NCBI GenBank assembly: GCA_002308575.1
Contig: DBVY01000056.1
Location: 4,624-21,034 of the forward strand
Source: Christensenella sp. UBA1252
GTDB taxonomy: Bacteria > Bacillota > Clostridia > Christensenellales > CAG-1252
Direction: 5' to 3'
Length of the DNA stretch: 16,411 nt
Shown: positions 1 through 7,711 of the stretch, piece after piece
Layout: each line of letters opens with the position of its first letter
How positions within the stretch are numbered: the stretch's first letter is position 1
Translations under genes and position numbers: made by a program
Notes under the pieces: generated by a model
What the model saw: only the letters and a program-made list of their open reading frames with translations
The model's database searches: none
What the model was told of the DNA's origin: nothing

Positions 1-1
1 C

Positions 2-3000
2 AATATGTACGGCGCGGTGGATTTTTTCCACGCGGCGCAGGCGGATTTCGAGGCGCAGGTCAAGGACGCGCTGATCGAAGAAAAAAGAAAAGCGGGAGAA
101 GAGGTCAATAAAGACGATATCGTCGTAACGTCGGAAGATTTCGAGCGATTCAAACATCTTCGGATCAAACCGATCATCGGTTGCGAGTTCTATATGTGCG
201 AGAATTTGAACGTCAAAGATCGTTCGAGTTCGACCTATCACTTGATCTTGCTCGCCAAAAACGAAACGGGCTACTATAACCTTTGTAAACTCAATTCGAT
301 CGCTTGGGTGGACGGCTTTTACAACCATCCGCGTATTGACTTCGACGCGATCAAAGCGCATTCGGAAGGCTTGATCTGCCTATCCGCCTGTTTGGCGGGT
401 ATCATTCCGCGCGCGATCAATAACGACCGCTACGATAAAGCCTGCGAGCTCGCCTTGTGGTTCAAAGAGGTGTTCGGCGAAGATTTCTATCTCGAAATCC
501 AGAACCACGAGATCCCCGAAGAAAAGAAAGCGACGGTCAACCTTTTGAAAATGAGCAAAGAGCTCGGCATCAAAGTCGTTGCAACGAACGACGTCCACTA
601 TATCGAAAAAGAGGACGCCGAGATGCAGGACGTTTTGATCTGTATCGGAACCGCGCATTATATAGACGATGAAGTCAGAATGCGCATGAACGGGCCTTAT
701 TATTATTTCAAAAGCGCGGACGAGATGGAAGAACTGTTTCCGAACGTGCCCGAAGCCCTCGACAACACGATCGAGATCGCGGAGAAGTGCAACGTCGATA
801 TCAAATTTCATTTGCCGTTGTTTCCGCCTTACGTTCCGCCCACGGGGGAAACGCCCGCGGAGTATTTGCGCCGCCTTGCTTACGAGGGGATCGTGACCCG
901 CTATCCCGAGATCACGGACGAGATCCGCGAAAGGATGGAGTACGAGCTTTCGGTCATTATCAAAATGGGTTTCGCGGAGTACTATTTGATCGTTTGGGAC
1001 TTTATCGATTACGCCCGCCGTCACGGGATCCCCGTCGGCGCAGGGCGTGGTAGCGGCGTCGGCAGTATCATCGCGTACGCGATCGGCATCACGAACGTCG
1101 ATCCGTTGCGCTTTAACTTGATCTTCGAGAGATTTTTGAACGTCGAGAGAGTATCGAACCCCGATTTCGATATCGACTTCTGCATGGAAGGACGCGAAAA
1201 CGTGATCCAGTACGTTCGCGAAAAGTACGGCGCGGAGCGCGTCACTCGTATCATAACCTTCGGTACGCTCGCCGCGAAGCAGGCGATCAAGGACGTCGCG
1301 CGCGTTTACCGCGTACCTTATGCGGACGTCGATAAACTTGTCAAAATGCTTCCCGAGGCGAACGGGAAAATGAGCATCAAAGGTATTCTCGGGCGTGACG
1401 AAAAACACGTCGATCAAAAGAGTCCGGACGTGATCCAGCTCTATGAAAGCGACCCGACGATCCGCAAGGTCCTCGATATGGCGTTGAAGGTAGAGGGAAT
1501 GCCGAGAAATACGGGTATGCACGCCGCCGGCGTTGTGATTTGCAAAGAGATCGTCGGCGATTTCGTACCGCTCCAAAGAAACGGCGAAGTCGTAACGACG
1601 CAATATCCGAAAGACCAAGTCGAAGAGCTCGGCATGTTGAAGATGGACTTCTTGGGGCTCGTTACGCTGACGGACGTCAACAAAGCGAAAATGTATATCA
1701 AAGAGAACCACGGCGTCGATATCGATTTCCATAAACTCGGTTACGACAACCCCGAGGTTTATAAGCTGATCGCTTCGGGCGATACCGATTCGGTGTTCCA
1801 GCTTGAACAAGGCGGTATGAAGCGCTTTATGACCCAGCTTCGCCCGACCTCGCTCGAAGATATCATCGCAGGTATATCTTTGTATCGTCCGGGCCCGATG
1901 AGCAGCATTCCGAAGTATCTCGAAAATAAAAATAATCCCGAAAAGATCGAATATTCGGACGAAAGATTGCGCCCGATCCTCGAAATGACGTACGGTTGTT
2001 TGGTCTACCAAGAGCAGGTTATGCAGATCGCGCGCGAGATTGCGGGTTACAGTTACGGCCGCGCCGATATCCTTCGCCGTATTATGAGCAAAAAGAAGGC
2101 GAAGTTGATGGACGAACAAAAGAAGATTTTCTTCTACGGTTCGCCCGAAAACAAAAAGAAAAAGCTGACCGCCGTCGAAGGTGCTTTGAAGCGCGGCGTT
2201 TCCGAAGAAGTCGCGACCAAACTCTTCGACGATATGGCGGATTTCGCGAAGTACGCGTTCAACAAATCCCACGCGGCGGCATATGCCGTTTTGTCCTATG
2301 AAACCGCATATTTGAAGAAATATTACACGCCCGAATTCATCGCCGCGGTCATCAACGACAGAATTACGAACATCAAAGAAGTCGCAAAGTACGTAACCTA
2401 TCTTCGCACCAAGGGCGTAGAGGTCTTGAAACCCGATATCAACGAGGGCGACGTTTTCTTTACGACGGACGGAAAAACCGTGCGTTTCGGCTTGGTCGCG
2501 GTCAAAGCGGTCGGCGAAGAAGCGGCGCGCCACGTCGTCGAAGAGCGCAAGCAGGGCGGCAAGTATAAGAGCCTTTCGGATTTCTTCCGCCGTCAAACCG
2601 TGATGCCGAATCGCGCGATGATCGAAAACTTGATCAAAGCGGGCGCGTTCGACTGCCTCGGAGAAAACCGCGCGACCCTTCTCGCGAATTACGAGCAGGT
2701 CATGACGGCAACCGCCGAGGATAACAAGCGCAAACAGTCCGGACAATTCTCGCTGTTCGACGAGATCGAAGACCTGAACGTGGACGTGGATCTCGTTAAA
2801 ATGCCCGAACTGCCGCGCAAACAGATCCTCGAAAATGAGTTTGAAGTCTTTTCGCTGTATCTTTCCGGTCACCCGCTCGAAGATTATAAAGAAGGCTATA
2901 AATCGATTTCTTTCTCCACGGCGCAGGTCGCCGAGATCGAAGAGGCGATCCTCGCCGCCCAAGAGGATGAAGAGGCGGTCGTCGAAGTCCGCTCGATGGA

Positions 3001-3514
3001 CGGCGAACAGGTGACGGCGGCGGGCATGTTGATCGACGTCGTCAAAAAGGTCGATAAGAGCGGAAACGAAATGGCGATTTTGAAATTGCAGGATCTGGAC
3101 GGTGTGATCGAAGCGGTCGCGTACGGTGGCACTTATTCGCGCTATAAGGATTTGATCAAATCGGGCAATATCGTGCTTGCGGACGGCGTTTTGAAGGATC
3201 GCGACGGAAAATACTCTCTGAATCTGCGCGCCGTGCGTCCGTGGCAGGAAGCGGAAAAAACCGAAGAAGCGGCGCCCGAAAAGCCCGCGCGCAACGTCGT
3301 TTTTGTCGTTCGTCTTCCGAACGACTATCAAGCGGCGTATCAAAAACTCGTTCGTGTGGCGAGCGCGTATAAAGGTGGTGTGCAACTCTATTTGAATATC
3401 GGCGGCAAGTACTATCTTTTCGAGCAAACGGTTGCGGACAGCGACTCCCTGATCGCGGAGTTGTACGGCTTGTTTGGACCGGAAAACGTGGAAATTAAAG
3501 AAAGAAAGCGATAG
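2..3514 (+). CDS. dnaE: DNA polymerase III subunit alpha (5'-truncated by window edge)
   Basis: This is the catalytic polymerase subunit of the replicative DNA polymerase III holoenzyme. The frame is open to the left edge and the first codons align to the interior of the PHP domain, so roughly the first 45 residues lie outside the window. Numbered from the ATG at 5, the polymerase catalytic carboxylates are visible in PDFDIDF (D389, D391) and KMDFLGL (D548). The PHP domain keeps TNDVHY (D196, H198), as in DnaEs with a metal-binding PHP domain and unlike E. coli. A beta-clamp binding motif QFSLF lies at 914-918, and an OB-fold-like segment spans about 1003-1085. Visible length (1169 aa) fits the DnaE1 family. 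A charged insertion of about 38 residues sits early in the PHP domain (about residues 12-53). It ends at a TAG codon, 44 nt before a strong hairpin. The family call is certain; whether the host also has PolC cannot be seen. Confidence 0.97.
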   Translation, partial: NMYGAVDFFHAAQADFEAQVKDALIEEKRKAGEEVNKDDIVVTSEDFERFKHLRIKPIIGCEFYMCENLNVKDRSSSTYHLILLAKNETGYYNLCKLNSIAWVDGFYNHPRIDFDAIKAHSEGLICLSACLAGIIPRAINNDRYDKACELALWFKEVFGEDFYLEIQNHEIPEEKKATVNLLKMSKELGIKVVATNDVHYIEKEDAEMQDVLICIGTAHYIDDEVRMRMNGPYYYFKSADEMEELFPNVPEALDNTIEIAEKCNVDIKFHLPLFPPYVPPTGETPAEYLRRLAYEGIVTRYPEITDEIRERMEYELSVIIKMGFAEYYLIVWDFIDYARRHGIPVGAGRGSGVGSIIAYAIGITNVDPLRFNLIFERFLNVERVSNPDFDIDFCMEGRENVIQYVREKYGAERVTRIITFGTLAAKQAIKDVARVYRVPYADVDKLVKMLPEANGKMSIKGILGRDEKHVDQKSPDVIQLYESDPTIRKVLDMALKVEGMPRNTGMHAAGVVICKEIVGDFVPLQRNGEVVTTQYPKDQVEELGMLKMDFLGLVTLTDVNKAKMYIKENHGVDIDFHKLGYDNPEVYKLIASGDTDSVFQLEQGGMKRFMTQLRPTSLEDIIAGISLYRPGPMSSIPKYLENKNNPEKIEYSDERLRPILEMTYGCLVYQEQVMQIAREIAGYSYGRADILRRIMSKKKAKLMDEQKKIFFYGSPENKKKKLTAVEGALKRGVSEEVATKLFDDMADFAKYAFNKSHAAAYAVLSYETAYLKKYYTPEFIAAVINDRITNIKEVAKYVTYLRTKGVEVLKPDINEGDVFFTTDGKTVRFGLVAVKAVGEEAARHVVEERKQGGKYKSLSDFFRRQTVMPNRAMIENLIKAGAFDCLGENRATLLANYEQVMTATAEDNKRKQSGQFSLFDEIEDLNVDVDLVKMPELPRKQILENEFEVFSLYLSGHPLEDYKEGYKSISFSTAQVAEIEEAILAAQEDEEAVVEVRSMDGEQVTAAGMLIDVVKKVDKSGNEMAILKLQDLDGVIEAVAYGGTYSRYKDLIKSGNIVLADGVLKDRDGKYSLNLRAVRPWQEAEKTEEAAPEKPARNVVFVVRLPNDYQAAYQKLVRVASAYKGGVQLYLNIGGKYYLFEQTVADSDSLIAELYGLFGPENVEIKERKR

Positions 3515-3558
3515 AATCTCGATAGGGGGGGGTAACTGATTGCTGTCTGTATCACATA

Positions 3559-3606
3559 AAAAGATCCTTTGCGGTGGGCTTTACGCTCCTTGGCAAAGGA
3601 TCTTTT
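3559..3606. terminator. Bidirectional hairpin terminator between dnaE and the lipoprotein gene
   Basis: A perfect 14-bp stem (3559-3572 paired with 3593-3606) carries a 20-nt loop. The stem begins with AAAA and ends with TTTT, so the RNA of either strand ends in a short U-run. It lies between the convergent ends of dnaE (+) and the lipoprotein gene (-), as expected for a shared terminator. The large loop and long perfect stem are unusual for a simple terminator. Confidence 0.8.
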
Positions 3607-3622
3607 AAAAGGGTGTAAATAA

Positions 3623-5122
3623 TTATTCAAAATCGAAAGTATACTCGAGTCTCCAGTTTGAGAAAAAAGGCGACAAAACTAAAGGTATTTTAGGCTGGAG
3701 CTCATATACGATTACAACTTCGATTTTTTTTATCTTTTTCTTTTCTTTTAGCGAATTGGAATTTATGAGTTCAACAAATGTATCCTTAGTTGCGTTTTTC
3801 ATAATGTCGGTATCGTTGAATTGGTTTTGATAATCATCGGTATACGTGATTCGAACCCAATAAGCGCCGTGCTTGACCGATTTCGAAATGTTCGTTCCGA
3901 TCACGTTGCTGTTAGAATCTTCGCTGAGCGAATAGGCTTTAGTCTCGCTCGGAAGATCGGTGACGTTTTCAAGGACTCTCCACTTTAAGGAAAAATCATC
4001 GCTATTTTTAATGACGAATTTGTTGTTTGTTTCTTGGCAACCGTACAATCTTAATTCGCCGAGTTCGAAATTATCGTGCATTTGCAAATTCAATAAATTT
4101 GTTTGCTGGTTTTTGTTGTATCCGTTGTCGTTATTGCAGTTATAGCGATTCATCGTCACCGTAATCGGAGTCCAAAAAGTATCGATGGGGTCGGGAGTCG
4201 TGATTTCTCCGTACGTTTTTGCGGGCGTGGGCAAAGTTTTGACGAGTTGTCCGTCGAAGGAAAAGTTTTCTATCTTATTGCTTGCGGGAAATCGTTTTTC
4301 TTGCGTATACTCGATTAAGTTGATAATGCCTTCGCAAGGAACGGCTTTATAACTAACGCATATTTCATCGGACGCAAGTTTTTTTTGCGCAAAAGCGTAA
4401 ACCATATAGTCTTTTGCGCGGCTGATTCGATACGTTCCGAAGGGACAATCTCTGTTTAAAGACAGCTCGAGCGTCCTCGTTTCGGAAACGGTGGTTTCTT
4501 CTGCAGTTTTGGTTGAACTCGAGCCCGTAGTTGTCGTAGTGTTCGTATTAACGTCGAGTCCGATTGAAAAGGAGAACAATTCGCCTATCTTGAGTCCGAA
4601 ATCGAATCCGCCGAACCAACTATCGTATTCCAATCGGGAAACGACCTTGGAAGACGCGGTTTCCAAAGATTTCGTCGTTATCTTGGCAAAAGTCAGTTCG
4701 TGTCGAATGCCGGCGCTTTCGGCATTGTAAGTAATGATTTCGGATTCGACAAGAGGAACGTTGTAGACCGTTCCCAAATAAATCAAATAATAGTAATTAT
4801 CGGCGTCCTTGTATGAATCCTTGACCAAAAAAGAACTTGAATCGGACGATTGCGCGGGAGCGAAACAGTATTGTTTCTCGTTTATCATTTCCGCTGTAAC
4901 GGTCAAGGCGGCGGCATTCTTCGTTTCGCTTGCTTCCGTGCTGGTTTCTGTGCTGTTTTCTATGCTTGTTTCCGTTTTTTTATCTATGTCTTTTTCTTCG
5001 GTGCCACTTTGCTCTTGTGTGGATTCTTTTGAGAAGATCGGAATTCCTTCGCAAGCCACAAGGGTGAAGAAGAGAGCTAAGGTGAGGATGAGTGCGGTTG
5101 CCTTTAAGAAAAATGTCTTCAT
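3623..5122 (-). CDS. Secreted Ser/Thr-rich lipoprotein of unknown function
   Basis: I do not recognise a family. The start at 5122 is chosen because an AAAGGAGG site (5132-5139) lies nine bases upstream and the product then opens with a classical lipoprotein signal peptide: K2 and K7, a hydrophobic core, and lipobox LVAC with the modified Cys at residue 24. The open frame extends 64 codons further upstream, but that part is AT-rich intergenic sequence. The mature 499-aa precursor product has a low-complexity Glu/Ser/Thr tether (about 30-65). A Ser/Thr-rich stretch with alternating hydrophobic residues follows (about 165-230), with repeated Asn-Thr and Thr runs, then a CPFGTYRI segment and a beta-rich C-terminal half with several Cys. 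It should be anchored to the outer face of the membrane. The gene is alone on its strand, more AT-rich than its neighbours, and uses TTA, TCA, ATA and ACT codons they largely avoid, which suggests transfer. It splits the dnaE-pfkA pair. Confidence 0.88.
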   Translation of the reverse strand: MKTFFLKATALILTLALFFTLVACEGIPIFSKESTQEQSGTEEKDIDKKTETSIENSTETSTEASETKNAAALTVTAEMINEKQYCFAPAQSSDSSSFLVKDSYKDADNYYYLIYLGTVYNVPLVESEIITYNAESAGIRHELTFAKITTKSLETASSKVVSRLEYDSWFGGFDFGLKIGELFSFSIGLDVNTNTTTTTGSSSTKTAEETTVSETRTLELSLNRDCPFGTYRISRAKDYMVYAFAQKKLASDEICVSYKAVPCEGIINLIEYTQEKRFPASNKIENFSFDGQLVKTLPTPAKTYGEITTPDPIDTFWTPITVTMNRYNCNNDNGYNKNQQTNLLNLQMHDNFELGELRLYGCQETNNKFVIKNSDDFSLKWRVLENVTDLPSETKAYSLSEDSNSNVIGTNISKSVKHGAYWVRITYTDDYQNQFNDTDIMKNATKDTFVELINSNSLKEKKKIKKIEVVIVYELQPKIPLVLSPFFSNWRLEYTFDFE

Positions 5123-5155
5123 AGTAGGTGGCCTCCTTTGTGCTTTGATATGTAA

Positions 5156-5185
5156 ATTATACAATACAAAAAAGTAAAAATTCAA
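5156..5185 (-). promoter_or_regulatory. Probable promoter of the lipoprotein gene
   Basis: On the minus strand a perfect TATAAT (5161-5156) follows a TTGAAT-like -35 (5185-5180) with an 18-nt spacer. This predicts a leader of about 25-30 nt containing the AAAGGAGG site. The -35 matches the consensus at only four of six positions. The rest of the divergent gap (about 5186-5340) is AT-rich with A and T runs; I see no further gene or RNA in it. Confidence 0.6.
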
Positions 5186-5341
5186 GAGCACCAATCGGTT
5201 GATTATATAAAAAATAGAGAACAACAACGAATAAAAACGGATAAATAGGATTTTTTTTATGCAAAAATGTATTATATTTTTTACAAAAAGGTTTTTTCGC
5301 GGCACACAAAGCATTAAAATTCGGTTTGCAAAACAAAACAG

Positions 5342-5371
5342 TTGTCAATCACTCTTATAGAGTGCTACAAT
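5342..5371 (+). promoter_or_regulatory. Probable pfkA promoter with an inverted repeat in the spacer
   Basis: TTGTCA (5342-5347), an 18-nt spacer and TACAAT (5366-5371) preceded by TGC form an extended -10 promoter with five of six matches in each hexamer. Transcription should begin near 5378, giving a leader of about 24 nt. The spacer contains a perfect six-base inverted repeat, CACTCT and AGAGTG separated by TAT (5350-5364), placed where a repressor would block polymerase. Confidence 0.7.
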
Positions 5372-5401
5372 AAACCTATCTTTTAAAAAGGTAGGTGGCT
5401 T

Positions 5402-6364
5402 ATGAAACGTATTGCGGTTTTGACTTCGGGCGGCGACGCGCCCGGTATGAATGCGGCGATCCGTGCGGTCGTTCGCGCGGCGAGCTATTACAATTTGGAA
5501 GTATACGGTGTCGAAAGGGGCTATATCGGCTTGATCGAAGGCGATCTGCATATGCTTTCGAGGCGCACCGTTTCGGATACGATCCAGCGCGGCGGCACGA
5601 TCCTTCGTTCCGCTCGCTCGGAAGAATTCGCGACGTATGAAGGCAGAAAGAAGGCGGCGCTTTCCCTCGCCAATCATAACGTGGACGGTCTTGTCGTCAT
5701 CGGCGGCGACGGCTCTCTCCGCGGCGCGAACGAGCTTTATAACGATTTTTCGATCAAGACGATCGGTCTTCCGGGAACGATCGATAACGACCTCGGCTAT
5801 ACCGATTACACGATCGGTTTCGACACCGCGGTCAACACCGCCGTCAACGCGATTAACAACCTGCGCGACACGATGAGCTCTCACCAGCGCGTCGTTATCG
5901 TCCAAGTTATGGGTCGTCACAGCGGTCAAATCGCTCTGCACGCAGGTCTTGCGGGCGGCGCGGAAGTCATCTTGGTGCCCGAGCATCCCGTCGATTTCGA
6001 CGAAGTGGCGAACGTCCTTCTCCGTGGCAACGCCGTCGGAAAGACGAGCGGTATCGTCGTCCTCGCGGAAGGCGCTTGCCCGTTGGATGAAGCGATGAAA
6101 GAACTCAAAGAGCGCACCGGTCTTTCGATCCGTTCTACCGTTCTCGGCTATATCCAGCGCGGCGGTTCTCCGACGATGTCCGATCGCGTGCTCGCGAGCC
6201 GCTTGGGCATTCGCGCGGTCGAGCTTTTGAAAGAGAACAAAGGCGGTCTTGTCGTCGGCGTTAAGGGCGGGGAAGTCATCGAGCTTCCGATCGCGGACGC
6301 TTTGGCGATCAAACCCTATTTCGACGAGAAGTTGTACGAACAGGCAACGATGCTCAGCCTGTAA
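5402..6364 (+). CDS. pfkA: ATP-dependent 6-phosphofructokinase
   Basis: This enzyme phosphorylates fructose-6-phosphate to fructose-1,6-bisphosphate with ATP, the committed step of glycolysis in the cytoplasm. The 320-aa length matches bacterial PfkA. The N-terminal phosphate loop TSGGDAPGMNAAIR is present. So are GGDGS (101-105, with Gly104) and PGTIDND (124-130, with Gly at the position equivalent to E. coli Gly124 and catalytic Asp128), and MGR at 170-172. Gly at both donor-site positions marks ATP use. R21 and R25, which belong to the allosteric effector site in PfkA, are conserved. The start has AAAGG ten bases upstream and a strong promoter. It is followed after 57 nt by a second, pyrophosphate-type PFK, probably in the same transcript. 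Confidence 0.96.
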   Translation: MKRIAVLTSGGDAPGMNAAIRAVVRAASYYNLEVYGVERGYIGLIEGDLHMLSRRTVSDTIQRGGTILRSARSEEFATYEGRKKAALSLANHNVDGLVVIGGDGSLRGANELYNDFSIKTIGLPGTIDNDLGYTDYTIGFDTAVNTAVNAINNLRDTMSSHQRVVIVQVMGRHSGQIALHAGLAGGAEVILVPEHPVDFDEVANVLLRGNAVGKTSGIVVLAEGACPLDEAMKELKERTGLSIRSTVLGYIQRGGSPTMSDRVLASRLGIRAVELLKENKGGLVVGVKGGEVIELPIADALAIKPYFDEKLYEQATMLSL

Positions 6365-6388
6365 AAAGAGCATTCAACACGATTACAC

Positions 6389-6402
6389 AAGGCGCAAGCC
6401 TT
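6389..6402 (+). other. GNRA-capped stem-loop in the pfkA-pfp intercistronic gap
   Basis: AAGGC and GCCTT pair around a GCAA tetraloop. This is a compact hairpin in the 57-nt gap between the two phosphofructokinase genes. No T-run follows, so it is not a terminator by sequence. It could stabilise or mark a processing point in a bicistronic mRNA, but that is inference. Confidence 0.45.
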
Positions 6403-6421
6403 ACAGCATTTGGAGGATACT

Positions 6422-7663
6422 ATGGAAAAATTAAAAGGCGCACTTATTTTCGGGCAGTCGGGCGGCCCCTCGTCCGTCATCAATTCCAGCGCGGCGGGCG
6501 TTTTCATCGAAGCGTTGAAACATTCGGACGTGATCACGAACGTGTACGGCGCGGCGCACGGCATCAAAGGAATCTTGGACGAGCAGTTCTATGACATTTC
6601 CAAAGAGGATATGAAAGAGCTCGAACTTTTGAAGAACACGCCGTCTTCCGCTCTCGGATCGGTCCGCTATAAGCTCAAAAGCGCGGACGTGGACGAAACC
6701 GATTATAAGAGGCTTCTCGAAGTTTTCAAGAAGTACAACATTCGTTACTTCCTCTATAACGGCGGAAACGACAGTATGGACACCTGCAATAAAGTCAGCA
6801 AGTATATGCAAAAGAGCGGATACGAGTGCCGCGTGATGGGCGTTCCCAAGACGATCGATAACGATCTTTTCGGAACCGACCATTGCCCCGGTTACGGTAG
6901 CGCCGCGAAGTACGTCGCGACGTCCATTATGGAGCTTAAACTCGATTCCACCGTTTACAACACGGGTATGGTCTGCGTCGTTGAGGTCATGGGCAGAAAT
7001 GCCGGTTGGCTGACGGCGGCGGCGCAACTCGCTTCCTACAAAGGGCTCGGCGCGGATCTGATCTATTTGCCCGAAACCCCGTTCGATATAGACGAATTCC
7101 TTGCGAGCGTCAAAGACGTTTGCGCGAAGAACGACAACAAATGTATGGTCGTCGTTTCCGAAGGCATCAAAACCAAGGACGGCACGTACGTCGGCGAATT
7201 TACCGCCAGCAAGACCGACCTGTTCGGTCACGCGCAACTCGGCGGCGTCGGCGCGATGCTCGCCGGCCTCGTAAAAGAAAAGCTCGGCGTCAAAACCCGC
7301 GCGATCGAATTCAGTTTGCTTCAACGTTGCGCGGCGCACCTTGCGAGCAAAGTGGACGTGGATGAAGCGTTTGCCTGCGGCTCGAAAGCCGTGCAAGCGG
7401 CGGTGGACGGCGTGACGGATAAAATGGTCTGCCTTGTCAGAAAGCCGGGTAAGGACTATGTCTGCACCCCCGAATTGATGGACGTTGCGCTCGCGGCGAA
7501 CACCGAGAAGAAAATTCCGGACAGCTGGATTTTGCCCGCCGGAAAAGGTTTGACGCAAGAGTACGTGGATTATGCGCTGCCTTTGATCCAAGGCGATTGT
7601 AAGGCGCCCTTGGAAGAAGGTTTGCCTCGTTTTGCGCACTTAAAGAAAGTGCTTGTTAAGTAA
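6422..7663 (+). CDS. pfp: Pyrophosphate-type phosphofructokinase (PPi--fructose-6-phosphate 1-phosphotransferase)
   Basis: The product belongs to the phosphofructokinase superfamily but carries the donor-site residues of the PPi enzymes. It has GGNDS (114-118), with Asp where ATP enzymes have Gly104, and PKTIDND (142-148), with Lys where they have Gly124. The Asp/Lys pair blocks the ATP site and binds pyrophosphate in characterised PPi-PFKs. The reaction is reversible, so it can serve both glycolysis and gluconeogenesis. MGRNAGW lies at 190-196. The start at 6422 is preferred over an in-frame TTG at 6410 because the GGAGG ribosome binding site (6412-6416) sits correctly before 6422 and overlaps the TTG. 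At 413 aa it matches clostridial PPi-PFKs and is about 90 residues longer than the adjacent pfkA product. Donor preference is inferred from residues. Confidence 0.93.
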   Translation: MEKLKGALIFGQSGGPSSVINSSAAGVFIEALKHSDVITNVYGAAHGIKGILDEQFYDISKEDMKELELLKNTPSSALGSVRYKLKSADVDETDYKRLLEVFKKYNIRYFLYNGGNDSMDTCNKVSKYMQKSGYECRVMGVPKTIDNDLFGTDHCPGYGSAAKYVATSIMELKLDSTVYNTGMVCVVEVMGRNAGWLTAAAQLASYKGLGADLIYLPETPFDIDEFLASVKDVCAKNDNKCMVVVSEGIKTKDGTYVGEFTASKTDLFGHAQLGGVGAMLAGLVKEKLGVKTRAIEFSLLQRCAAHLASKVDVDEAFACGSKAVQAAVDGVTDKMVCLVRKPGKDYVCTPELMDVALAANTEKKIPDSWILPAGKGLTQEYVDYALPLIQGDCKAPLEEGLPRFAHLKKVLVK

Positions 7664-7672
7664 GTAACTTGC

Positions 7673-7704
7673 GGGCGCGCTTTAAAAGTGCGCCCCTTTT
7701 CTTC
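7673..7704 (+). terminator. Rho-independent terminator after the pfp gene
   Basis: GGGCGCGC (7673-7680) pairs with GTGCGCCC (7688-7695), including one G-U pair, around a TTTAAAA loop that can partly close. A C-then-TTTT tract follows. It lies nine bases after the pfp stop codon and ends the glycolytic pair. The stem covers a possible GTG start for the next gene, which argues for the later ATG. Confidence 0.75.
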
Positions 7705-7711
7705 GAAGAGA

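Noticed and set aside
380..3427. 1015-codon open frame on the minus strand opposite dnaE
   Set aside because: It is codon-aligned with dnaE, has an odd Arg/Asp/Phe-rich composition, no ribosome binding site, and exists only because dnaE avoids TTA, CTA and TCA codons.
5350..5364. CIRCE element for HrcA in front of pfkA
   Set aside because: CIRCE needs a nine-base gap between CACTC and GAGTG; here the gap is five and the left half lacks TTAG.
5124..5399. Nine-base direct repeat GTAGGTGGC at 5124-5132 and 5391-5399 as possible insertion-site duplication
   Set aside because: It does not bracket the lipoprotein gene, and both copies lie next to ribosome binding sites, so chance G-rich similarity is likelier.
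7688..7711. GTG at 7688 as the start of the rRNA methyltransferase
   Set aside because: It lies within the 3' arm of the pfp terminator and lacks a ribosome binding site.
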